Origin: Seribacter sp963934295
GTDB lineage: Bacteria > Verrucomicrobiota > Verrucomicrobiia > Opitutales > Seribacteraceae
Reading direction: 5' to 3'
Length of the DNA stretch: 64,000 nt
Assembly: GCA_963934295.1 (NCBI GenBank)
Contig: CAWVXY010000008.1
Span: 24,256-88,255, forward strand
The notes below the pieces were generated by a model that made no database searches, had not been told where the DNA came from, and was given only the letters and a program-made list of their open reading frames with translations. The translations under genes and the position numbers were made by a program. Positions 44,580 to 54,100 of the stretch are shown in pieces (positions within the stretch are counted from its first letter, which is position 1; the number at the start of each line of letters is the position of its first letter).

Positions 44580-45698
44580 GTGAAATTTTTAAAACAACAT
44601 AAATTATTTACAGGCATACTTTTTGTGTGTTTTGTAACGGTTACTTGCTTGCAAATAGTTTCCTGTAATTCTTCTGATAATTTAGAATCAATAATTTCAG
44701 CAATTAACAAAGAGGCTAGACTAGTACAGTCATATAACGAAGATTCATTGCATTACGAGGGCCTTTCAGAGGATTCAGAATCAGCTATGCAAGATTTGAG
44801 GGCTTTAGCAGAAATTGAAAAAGATCAACATCGATTTTGGAATGGAATTCTGGATCAAAATCAAAATATTTCTTCAACATGGAAAAATAAAAGCCCGGAA
44901 TCTATTAACGCAGACTTAACTCGACTATATACGCAACTTCGTGAGACCTGCAAAAAAAATAATATTGTTCAAGGAGAAGAGGAGTCCAACAGTTTGAACC
45001 CTTTTGGAGAAAACAATGAAAATGAAAATAAATATGGTTTTGGTTTATCTTCATATGATGGCTTTTGGCCTAGTTTTTCAAGGGACGAAGCAAAACTTTT
45101 AGGAATACAAAGCAAAATTGTGGGAACGCTGATTGAATATTTATCCGAAGCAGCATCAGCGGAACATAGAATAACATTAATTCAAATCTTGCGTGAACCT
45201 GTGGGCAAGGAAGATAGTCAGCATATTACGAGCGATAAGTTAATTTACTCAAGTTTACCTCAAAAATTAGTTCGATTTACTGAGGGAATTCAATCTTTTG
45301 CCTTTTTAATTAAATTTAAATGTCATACTTCTCACGCTAGAAGTTTTATAAATCAGTTGCGTCCCCCTTTTCTGTTGAGGGATTTGGTTGTGAGTCGAAC
45401 GCTAGATGGAATTACGCAGGGAACCACTCCATTATCCACAGGTCCATTTTCCACCTCGAGTAATAAAGATAATTTGAAAACACCTCTTCCCATTGTTCAA
45501 AATGTTGAGTCCACATTTACACTCCTGATTGAATATATTTATGAAGTTGATCGTGATTTTGAGAGTTTTATCACACAATCATTAAAAAATGAAAAAAAAG
45601 ATAAAGGGAGCGAAGAAATTTTAAAGATTCTCTTGGAAATTTCAGGAAACAACAAAATTAAAATAAACAATATTTTGACAGATCGTGAAGTTCGTTAG
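44580..45698 (+). CDS. Amuc_1100-like pilus-cluster protein with lipobox
   Basis: The product has 372 residues from a GTG start. A charged n-region and hydrophobic segment (about 9-25) are followed by the lipobox-like IVSC (Cys29), suggesting a lipoprotein or a membrane anchor. A helical segment (about 40-125) precedes two alpha/beta lobes, one with QKLVRFTEGIQSFAFLIKFK and one with VESTFTLLIEYIYEVDRD. Such ferredoxin-like lobes recall the PilO-type fold reported for Amuc_1100, the immunologically active surface protein of Akkermansia. The call rests on gene order and architecture. Its 3' end overlaps the next gene by 14 bp. Confidence 0.72.
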   Translation: MKFLKQHKLFTGILFVCFVTVTCLQIVSCNSSDNLESIISAINKEARLVQSYNEDSLHYEGLSEDSESAMQDLRALAEIEKDQHRFWNGILDQNQNISSTWKNKSPESINADLTRLYTQLRETCKKNNIVQGEEESNSLNPFGENNENENKYGFGLSSYDGFWPSFSRDEAKLLGIQSKIVGTLIEYLSEAASAEHRITLIQILREPVGKEDSQHITSDKLIYSSLPQKLVRFTEGIQSFAFLIKFKCHTSHARSFINQLRPPFLLRDLVVSRTLDGITQGTTPLSTGPFSTSSNKDNLKTPLPIVQNVESTFTLLIEYIYEVDRDFESFITQSLKNEKKDKGSEEILKILLEISGNNKIKINNILTDREVR

Positions 45699-46974
45699 TT
45701 CACATTATGAAAAGCTTATTTTAGGAATCACTTCCTTAATATTAATACTAGTCGCTTGCTTGAGCTATTTTTCTTCCCCAGTGCAGGAGAAAAAGGAAAG
45801 TTTTTTGAATTTTGCTTCATTTGCAGTGGATTCCTTTGGTGGGGAAGAAGTATTGGAAATGTTAAAAGACTCACAACTCCTCCCGGGCAATATTGTAAAA
45901 TTATATAGATCAGATGAAGAAAATGAAAACATTGAAATTTTTGAAGTTAAAAAAGTGATATTTTCAAAAAAAAGTAAAGTCTCTATAACCCTAAGAAATT
46001 CGAAAATCTTAAATGGGAGATTACTAAATCCTAGTAGTACGATATTATCTAAAGGTTGGGAAAAAACAAGATCTCCTATTGCATTAGAGACCGATGAGGG
46101 AACGAAGACATTAAGCTACAAGGATATTGAACTCATTAGAGGTACCCAAAAGATTGTTCTTGATAGACCTCTTGGAGATATAACCCCATCTCATTATTCG
46201 ATTTCTGTATACCAATCAAAATCTTCATTCATAAGCGATTTAAATAGAACTGAAAAAACTAGATGGATAAATTCAACCAAGGATGAGAATTCTTCAATTT
46301 ATGACCTTTTCACTCCACCCATCATTTATCTTGTAAATGGAGAGCTAACAACATCCCTACCGGAAGCACCCAAAGAAATCGCAAAAGTGGAAGACTTTGG
46401 GTTAAGTCTAATAAATTTTGACAAAGAAGAATATCGCCTGAAATTGTCCAGCTGGATAGGCAACACACCCTATTTTGAGGATTTACAAAAAAAAGTTTCT
46501 GTCAGTTCCCTTAACAATGTCAAAAATCGATTAGAATTAAAAATACCTTACAAGGAAAATGAATCATATCGACCTGGTTTACCATCATTTGTCAAAACTA
46601 CTCTGGAAGATGAAAATAAATTTTTAATGATAGAATATTTTACAGTACAACAAATAAAAGATTCCAAAACAGGAGGTGTAAAACCTGTTGGACGGGCACT
46701 TGTTAAGGATTTTAGAAATAATGGAAAAACTTTTGAGATTAACAGTTTAATGAAAAAGGTATATTCAGGCAATTTTACGATTATTTTAAAATTTAATGTT
46801 GATGGAGTGCCAAGTAATGAATTTCAAATAACAGAAGGAGATATTGGGAAAGTGTACACTTTTGAAAATAGAAATTATAAAATTTTATCTATTGATATTG
46901 AAAATAAAAATGTAGAAGTTGAAAAAATGATTTCTGGCACAACTTCTTCCTCTATCCAAATTCTCCGTTTGTAA
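45685..46974 (+). CDS. Amuc_1099-like pilus-cluster protein
   Basis: The product has 429 residues from a GTG inside the end of the previous gene. The N-terminal hydrophobic segment (about 11-27, LILGITSLILILVACLSYF) contains a lipobox-like LVAC (Cys25) that could be a lipoprotein signal or simply a membrane anchor. The rest is a beta-rich region with many short strands (VKLYRSDEENENIEIFEV, KVSITLRNSKILNGRLLN). I recognise no catalytic motif. Gene order places it as the Amuc_1099 counterpart, possibly acting as the PilP-like link to the secretin, which is inference. Confidence 0.68.
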   Translation: MKFVSSHYEKLILGITSLILILVACLSYFSSPVQEKKESFLNFASFAVDSFGGEEVLEMLKDSQLLPGNIVKLYRSDEENENIEIFEVKKVIFSKKSKVSITLRNSKILNGRLLNPSSTILSKGWEKTRSPIALETDEGTKTLSYKDIELIRGTQKIVLDRPLGDITPSHYSISVYQSKSSFISDLNRTEKTRWINSTKDENSSIYDLFTPPIIYLVNGELTTSLPEAPKEIAKVEDFGLSLINFDKEEYRLKLSSWIGNTPYFEDLQKKVSVSSLNNVKNRLELKIPYKENESYRPGLPSFVKTTLEDENKFLMIEYFTVQQIKDSKTGGVKPVGRALVKDFRNNGKTFEINSLMKKVYSGNFTIILKFNVDGVPSNEFQITEGDIGKVYTFENRNYKILSIDIENKNVEVEKMISGTTSSSIQILRL

Positions 46975-47179
46975 AACTAGATATTTTTAGGCTACAAGAT
47001 AGATTTGATAAATATTTCAAAAATATCCAGTTCATAAAAAAATCAGAAATTGCCAAGTATTAAAGTGTAAAAGAACAAATGTAATTCTAGGCTTTAATTC
47101 TGTATTTTATTTATTGACCAAAGCTAATGAATGTATGGAATGGAGTGAGAGTAATTTTTATTCTGTTGCCCCTTTTTTC

Positions 47180-50100
47180 ATGTACCTGAAATCACATTTA
47201 TTTTTATTTACGATATTGTGCGTATGTTTGTTAAAACCCTATTTGGTTTGCAACGCACAGGGTGTTCAGGAAAATTCCAAGCTTAACAATTTACCTCAGC
47301 AACTACCCCCACCAGTGGTTGAAGTTTCTGAAGTTGAGGAAGAAATGTTTAATTTCGGACCGAGTACAAATTTAATTCGTGTGCTTCAGGAAATTCGAGA
47401 TCTGTCTGAATCTGGAAAAATTGAAGATGCCCAAAAAATGGCCGCTTCTGCACTGGATAAAATTGAAGAAAATGAAGAAAATAAATTTTATCTTAATCAA
47501 ATTCGAAAAGAAGAAACTAAGTTATATTTTAATTTGGCTCGAGATGCTATGGCCGCAAAGCAATATTCTTTAGCAAGCCAATATCTTTCAAGGTATAGAA
47601 AAAATGTCTCCCTTGAGTTAGAGGGAAGAAAAAGACAGCGTGAAATTATGCTCAAGCAGGAGGGTAAAAGTGATGTGTCCTTAGTAGGCAAGTTAGTTGA
47701 AGAATTAGAAAAAGCGAAAAAAGACTTAACAGAAATTCGAGCAAAAGCGGGACTTCCAGAAGATGATGCGAGGCCAGACTTTGAGAGATTAATGGAATCA
47801 GAAAAAGCAAAAATGGGTACCTCAATGAGGCGTGCCGAACGCTTGTTGGAAAAGGCAAGAAAAGATAGTTCCGACGGACAATATGATTTGGCTTTAGATC
47901 AATTAGATGAAGCATTGGGAATACTCCCATCAAATATTTCCAGTATCGCATTGATAAGTGATATTTATAAAGCCAAGCAGCAAATAACATGGTATCGTAT
48001 GGGTGAAGCCATGCTGAAAGGAAAGGTTGGAGAAGTTCAAGACTTGGTTGTTCAATATCAGGATGTTGAGGAATCCAGAAGGAAAGCAGAAACCGAAACA
48101 CTTGGGATTGAAGAACAGACCGATTTTGAAGCTGAAATGCAAAAAGCGAAGGAAAAAGTTGAAGAGCAGGCACTCCTAGCCGAAGAAATGTTAGCTAAAG
48201 CCAAAGGGCAAATAAGGAAAAAGAATTATGAGGATGCGGATGAGACACTTTTTAAAATTAAAACTTTCTTGGAACCGAATACTCGAACATGGCCCATTAT
48301 TTTAGATGCAGCTTTGTTAAAAAATCGAATTAATTTAGATAAAGCCGAAGATGCTAGGGAAGAAAAAGACTGGGATTTAGCTAATCAATATTTGGATGCT
48401 TTTCGAACGGGTTTTTATCAAGATCGAGATATTCAAGGGGATCCTCTATCTTATGCAAGACCGGGACTTCGGGCAACCGAGGGAGAAAAAGCAATGGACC
48501 AAGAATTGGATAAAGCAAAGCGCCTCGAAAATAGGATATCAGAGGACAAAGCAAACCCTTACATGAGAGATATTACAGAGTTTACTCCGGATTGGAAAGA
48601 TACCCGATTGGCTTTGCAGGAATATTTAATGCGTGCGAAAGTTCAATTTATAAATGGTGATTTAACTGGTGCTACTGAAACTTATCGTACCATTGAAACA
48701 AAATATTCCGATAATTATGAAGCCAAGGAGATGCTGAAAAGAATAGCTCGAATGCGTGCAGAGGAAAGTTATTTAGGATATCTTAAAACGAGGCAGGAAA
48801 TGTTGGAAGAGATTGAGCGTGAATGGGAAAGGCCCAAGGTTTTCGATCGTCAAATTGAAGAAGTAGAAAAAGTTAAAGAAGGCCCTAGTAATTTGGAGAA
48901 TAAATTAAAGATTATTCAGGTTCCAGGAGTGCAATTTTTTGAATCTCCTTTACCTGAGGTAATGGCCGAACTTCAAAGACAGGCAAAAATGTTTGATCTA
49001 ACCGAACCCGACCCTTCCAAAAAAGGTGTGAATATAATTCCTTTGCAAAATGGCGATGAACCATTTCCTAATGTAACGATCACATTAAATACAATGCCAC
49101 TGGGCCAGATGATTCAATTTATTGCTGAGATGGTTAGCTGGACATACGATGTTCGTTCAGACGCTATTGTGGTATCTAAATCTGGTGGAACTTTTACAGG
49201 TCGTTCATTGGAAACTGAATTCTATGAAGTCACTCAAGGAACTATTCAAAGAATGACTGGTGGAGCAGGGGCGGGTATGGGTGGTGGTGGAGCCGATCCT
49301 TTTGCACCCGCGCCAGGAGGAGGTGGAGGAGGCGGTGCTGATGATACGGGAGTTAAAATAAAAGGATTTCTCGAAGGTGCAGGTATTCCTTTTGATGATA
49401 CAAAGGGGCATAAATTTGTTTTTGATGGTTTTCAAATGATCGTTACCCACGAACGAAGGTTTCTAGATTTAATTGAAAGGATTTTAGAAAGATTAGATGC
49501 GGATTCGAGTAGGCAGGTTGAGATTGAAACAAAATTTCTTGAGGTTCAGGAAGGTGCATTAGACGAAGTGAGTTTTGATTGGCAGTACAGTTGGGGAGAC
49601 GCTCAATATGTCTTAGACCCAAATACCCTATCTCCTACAGTAGATTCTAACGGTCAACCCGTAATAAGTTTTGGTAAAAGCTTTACTGGAAATACGCGAA
49701 CATTGGCTACAGCTCATTCTTCAACCGGAATGTCGAGGGATACGATTATCAGCATTCCGGATAATCGGGATGCCAATCTAAATATACCGAACCCGACACC
49801 ATCACTTCCTGGGAAAATTGGTATTGGTCAGGGCGTCTCTCCTCTTTTGCAGGCCGGCACGCAAAGTTTATCACTGGGAGGTGCAGGTGGAAGTATGATT
49901 TTGGGCGGTAGTCAGGCAAAATTACTTATTAATGCTCTAAAAAGGAAACAGGGAACTGATTTACTGAGTGCTCCGAGAATAACAGTTATGGATGGACAGC
50001 CTGCTCAAATAACTATTGCTCAGGAATTTATTTACCCGACTGATTATGAACCTGCTCCCTTACCTGGAGGAGGAGGAGGGGGCGGCGGAAATAACAACCA

Positions 50101-50731
50101 GGGTGCCGGTGCTCTTGCACAAGCTATTCAGATCCAAAGTGCTATTCCGCAATTTGATACGGTTGCTCCCGATGATGAGCAACCCGGATTTAGAGAAGTC
50201 GGAGTAGTTATGGATGTCACACCTCGAATTGAGAAATATAATTCTATAGCCCTAGAACTCAGCCCAAAAGTAACCGAATTTGACGGGTTTATCGAATACG
50301 GAGGTTCATCCGCAATGATTGGAACCTCCGCAGTAGGTGCTCCGCCCATGATCATTCAACCATCTGGTATTTTGATGCCGATATTTTCGGTTCGTAAGGT
50401 CAACACATCTGTAACCATCTTTGATGGCGCAACCGTTATTATTGGTGGATTAACTCGGGAGGAAGTTAAAACCGTAAACGATAAGATTCCAGTCCTTGGA
50501 AATATTCCTCTTTTGGGTCGATTATTTCAATCATCTGCTGAGAGTTATTCAAAAAGAAACCTTTTGATCTTTGTTAGTGCGAGCATTGTATCACGTGGTG
50601 GATCTCCTGTTCGTGAGGTGATTCAAAATATTAGTCCTCAGTCAATTTTTAAAGACCCGGTTATTATGACTCCTACGGGTACAATTCGCAGAACTCCAAA
50701 AGGGGGAGCCCCAATTGCAGCACCTAAATAA
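47180..50731 (+). CDS. TPR-containing secretin (Amuc_1098-like, PilQ-type)
   Basis: The product has 1183 residues from the ATG at 47180, chosen because it begins the signal peptide (MYLKSHLFLFTILCVCLL); a TTG at 47114 would add 22 residues. Residues about 25-580 are helical with coiled coils and TPR-like repeats (LALDQLDEALGILPSNISSI). A secretin/TonB short N-terminal-like domain (about 581-671) precedes a Gly-rich loop (GGAGAGMGGGGADPFAPAPG). The secretin core (about 774-1147) ends in FDGATVIIGGLTREEVK and KIPVLGNIPLLGRLFQ. A second Gly-rich loop lies near 963-977. It would form the outer-membrane pore of the pilus-like apparatus. Confidence 0.88.
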   Translation: MYLKSHLFLFTILCVCLLKPYLVCNAQGVQENSKLNNLPQQLPPPVVEVSEVEEEMFNFGPSTNLIRVLQEIRDLSESGKIEDAQKMAASALDKIEENEENKFYLNQIRKEETKLYFNLARDAMAAKQYSLASQYLSRYRKNVSLELEGRKRQREIMLKQEGKSDVSLVGKLVEELEKAKKDLTEIRAKAGLPEDDARPDFERLMESEKAKMGTSMRRAERLLEKARKDSSDGQYDLALDQLDEALGILPSNISSIALISDIYKAKQQITWYRMGEAMLKGKVGEVQDLVVQYQDVEESRRKAETETLGIEEQTDFEAEMQKAKEKVEEQALLAEEMLAKAKGQIRKKNYEDADETLFKIKTFLEPNTRTWPIILDAALLKNRINLDKAEDAREEKDWDLANQYLDAFRTGFYQDRDIQGDPLSYARPGLRATEGEKAMDQELDKAKRLENRISEDKANPYMRDITEFTPDWKDTRLALQEYLMRAKVQFINGDLTGATETYRTIETKYSDNYEAKEMLKRIARMRAEESYLGYLKTRQEMLEEIEREWERPKVFDRQIEEVEKVKEGPSNLENKLKIIQVPGVQFFESPLPEVMAELQRQAKMFDLTEPDPSKKGVNIIPLQNGDEPFPNVTITLNTMPLGQMIQFIAEMVSWTYDVRSDAIVVSKSGGTFTGRSLETEFYEVTQGTIQRMTGGAGAGMGGGGADPFAPAPGGGGGGGADDTGVKIKGFLEGAGIPFDDTKGHKFVFDGFQMIVTHERRFLDLIERILERLDADSSRQVEIETKFLEVQEGALDEVSFDWQYSWGDAQYVLDPNTLSPTVDSNGQPVISFGKSFTGNTRTLATAHSSTGMSRDTIISIPDNRDANLNIPNPTPSLPGKIGIGQGVSPLLQAGTQSLSLGGAGGSMILGGSQAKLLINALKRKQGTDLLSAPRITVMDGQPAQITIAQEFIYPTDYEPAPLPGGGGGGGGNNNQGAGALAQAIQIQSAIPQFDTVAPDDEQPGFREVGVVMDVTPRIEKYNSIALELSPKVTEFDGFIEYGGSSAMIGTSAVGAPPMIIQPSGILMPIFSVRKVNTSVTIFDGATVIIGGLTREEVKTVNDKIPVLGNIPLLGRLFQSSAESYSKRNLLIFVSASIVSRGGSPVREVIQNISPQSIFKDPVIMTPTGTIRRTPKGGAPIAAPK

Positions 50732-51100
50732 ATACAATTCTTTTAAGCCCCCCGCACAGGTAAACATCCACCTGCTTGGTGATGGCGAGAAAGTTCGGAA
50801 CTGCCATGGAGCAAAACATCACCAATTTTTGGTGAAGCGTTAATTCAGAAAAATCTCGTTTTTGTGTGTGTAAAATGTCAATTTTCGTCTAGCAAATGGT
50901 TCTCATTAACTGAATATCCTGTTCAAATATCCTAAGTTTAAACCGATAGAAAAAAGAAATACCATAAGAATATCCATCACCATTACATATGTATCTATTA
51001 ATTGAAGATGATTAATCTTATGAATACTACCTCTTACACTTGTATTTTAGACGAAACAAGCAAACTTGATATTAATCATTTTATAATGTAATTTTAAACT
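50732..51100 (+). promoter_or_regulatory. structured leader region upstream of the giant gene, with possible switch hairpins
   Basis: This 369-bp gap has no ORF. Near its start, CAGGT/ACCTG (50757-50774) forms a small hairpin. TTGGTGATG (50776-50784) pairs with CATCACCAA (50817-50825), enclosing a small stem AGTT/AACT. The same CACCAA can pair with TTGGTG at 50829-50834 through a 3-T loop, so two hairpins exclude each other, as in attenuators or riboswitches. A TATAAT lies at 51082-51087, just before the gene, without a clear -35. I cannot assign it to a known RNA family. Confidence 0.5.
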
Positions 51101-54100
51101 ATGCCCAAGCCCGCCCCAAGCATGAATTCCACAAACCTAAAATTAAGGTCAAGGAATTTTTTGTTCAAAATTTTCCTACCATGGGCTTGTCTAGGTTTTA
51201 TTGCTTTTATAATTTTTGAAAAAAGTAAAAGTCTTGTAGTTCGAGAATTGGAAGAAAAAAAAGCGATTGTTACCCAACATTCAGAACCAAAAAAACAATC
51301 TCTTCCTTCACCCCCAACGGTTGATAAAACAGTTATTGAAACCCCAGTCATATCGAACGAAGAGGAATGGTGTGAAGTCGAAAAATACGAGGATTTATCC
51401 AAACACTCGTCCATTGTTTCCTTTGAAAAGTGGCTCGTATCCTATGAGGAATTCGAATGTTACCATAAACAAAATTGCGACCATGATCCTAGGATCAAAT
51501 GGGATTTACTTTTTGATGGTTTAAAAAAAGCGAAGGAGAGGAAAGAAATTTTCAAGCGCATAATGCGTAGCGATCCGAGAAAAGCATTGGAATTAGCAAT
51601 AAATGAAGATCGAATAAAGAATCTGCCAAAAGAAATTTCCGTGCACTTGGAGAAATGGGTTTCATCTTATTCCGACATTAAAGCTGTCCATATTTGCAAA
51701 GATCCCAAAAGACCGATGGGAATGATCAAGCGCTTCGCGACTTTGCCCGATGGGCAAATGGTTGAAGCCTACACCTACGGAGAAAGGAAATATCTTAAAT
51801 CTACTCAGGGAATGGCAATATGGGGGGTTCAAATGGGGGAAGAAATGGTAATTTCTGAAAATCCTTATCAAATAAAACCTTCTTCAAACCCTAAAAAACC
51901 TGATGCGTTTGTTGTGAAAATGGCAGATATGCAATTGGAAATTCCATCATCCAGGGGTTTGGAAGTGCTTAAAAAGCGTGTTGTAGATGCCGAAAGGCAG
52001 GGTTCTTTAACGGGGCGTGTTCGCTATCCTTTGATTGCATCAAGTACAGGCGCGATTAACTTAATCGATTTAAGATATACCGTTTTTACAAATCGACTTA
52101 CTTGGAAACAAGCACAACAAGTGGCCTTTGAGAAAAATGCAACCCTTGTAAATATAAATTCACAATATGAAAATAGCGTAGTATACAACCTTTTATCTGA
52201 TGCCGCAGCGATTGGGTTAATGCCATTTAATGAAAGTAATGACTCAGTAAAATACAGTTGGATCGGTGCAAGTGATTCAGAGGATGCCAATGGATCGTTT
52301 TACTCTCCTGATACGAACCAAACTACATTTTTGCCTAATTTGTTGGCATCAGAAGGTACATGGAAGTGGCAGGATGGAACCGCGGCGAGTTTTGATTTAT
52401 TAACAAATCCATTTTTAAATTGGAAAACTGGTACATTCACCGATACAACACCAGATCCAGATGATGGCCAAGATTACGGAGCCATGGATTTTAATGATCA
52501 AAATGGGTACTGGATCGATTTGAACGAAAGTTTCAGATTACCATATATATTAGAATTTCCTCAACAAGCAGAAGTTTTGGCTCCACCAATTGTGGATGGA
52601 CGTAGAAAAGTTTTGGTCATACCAAGCCGCTTCCGTGATGAAGGAAATGACTTTTTAGGCTCTTCCAGTAATCCGACGGACCAATTTGGAAATCCGCTCA
52701 ACCCTAATTACAGCAACAATGCTTTTGAACCATTTACGCGTGCGTCTTTGATTAATGCTATGGAAGGTGTTAAGGAATTTTATCTTCGAAATTCCGACGG
52801 AAGTTTTATTTTGGATTATGTTCTTACTCCCACGGTTACATTGGATATTCCAAAATATGAAAGAGTTGCAGGTTCTGGAGACCCTAATATTTTTGATTCA
52901 ACCGGGCAATTTTATCAACCATCTGAAATTCAATGGAACCCCGATCCGGAACTTGCATATTTTGGGGCAGAGGCATTAATTCGAGCTACCGAGCTATCCC
53001 GGCTTTATGATTATGGAGGCCCAGCTTTTCAAGGTGTTTTAAAAATTAAGTTACAAGAATCTAATGAAACCAATAGTACTCCTCCCTTGCCTAAGTTTCC
53101 AAAACCACCCGTTGTACGAATTTCAGGAGGTAATGAAATTGGTGGACCCGGTGGAATTCTTGATCCTGATTTTGAAGAGGCTCAGGCAGTAGCCAAGCTA
53201 GATGAAAATGGTACATTGTATGAAATTGAGATTACGAATCCTGGTGCTTTTTATCATAGCATTCCAAAGATCGAATTAGATGGAGTCGATTTTACCGATA
53301 ATTTTATTCCGATACTAGGGCGTACAGTTGTTTCCTGGGTATCAATAACATCGTACGGATTTGGTGCACCCGGGGTTGGGTATGTTGGTGCACCCGGATC
53401 TCATGTTAAAGGTCCAAATGCCGGGACAATCGTTCATGAATTAGGGCATAATTTTGGATTATGGCATGCGAACCGGAAGGAGGGTGAAGGCCTTCGTCCA
53501 AATAGTGATGAAGGTATTTCGATTGATTATGGAAACCCCTATTCAGTCATGGGAACAGGTGGCGCCAGTATGGATTTTACTATTTCCAGCAAAGTATATC
53601 TTAATTCCTCAGGAAGTTTTGGTTTGAAAAGCGGAACTGAATCAAATGCATCGGTCGATGTAGTTGATTTAAATGACAGTGTAGTGGTTGCTAATAGTGG
53701 ACTGGATGAACCAGAAGCAGTGAATCCAAATACTTTTCGGGTATATAGACATGATTATGGATCTGCACCTTATCCTCTGGTCGCCCGTACATTTGAATTG
53801 GATATTCCTTCCGGTAGTAAACCAGCAACCCTTGATTCGCTTTTAAATTCACAAAACTTACAACTTTTCGTTGGTGGTCCCGGAGAGGACGCCGAGGGCT
53901 ATGTTAAAAAAAGTGGAAATCTGGGTTACCAATTAGTGATCACAAAAGAAGGAAAAGGTTTTTCCGAGGAACCTGCAATTGCGGTTTTAAATGATCAAAA
54001 TATCAGCATCATTGATTTAGATTCGTCCTGGATTAAATTAAAATCTGGATCCTCTGAAAATTATATTGTTTCCTCTTTGAGAGATTTTTCTGATACCGCA

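Noticed and set aside
50750..50834. resemblance to RNase P RNA (GAGAAAGTTCGG) or a c-di-GMP riboswitch (GCACAGGTAAAC)
   Set aside because: Only short stretches resemble those consensus sequences; length and the remaining conserved positions do not fit, so I describe the structure without a family name.
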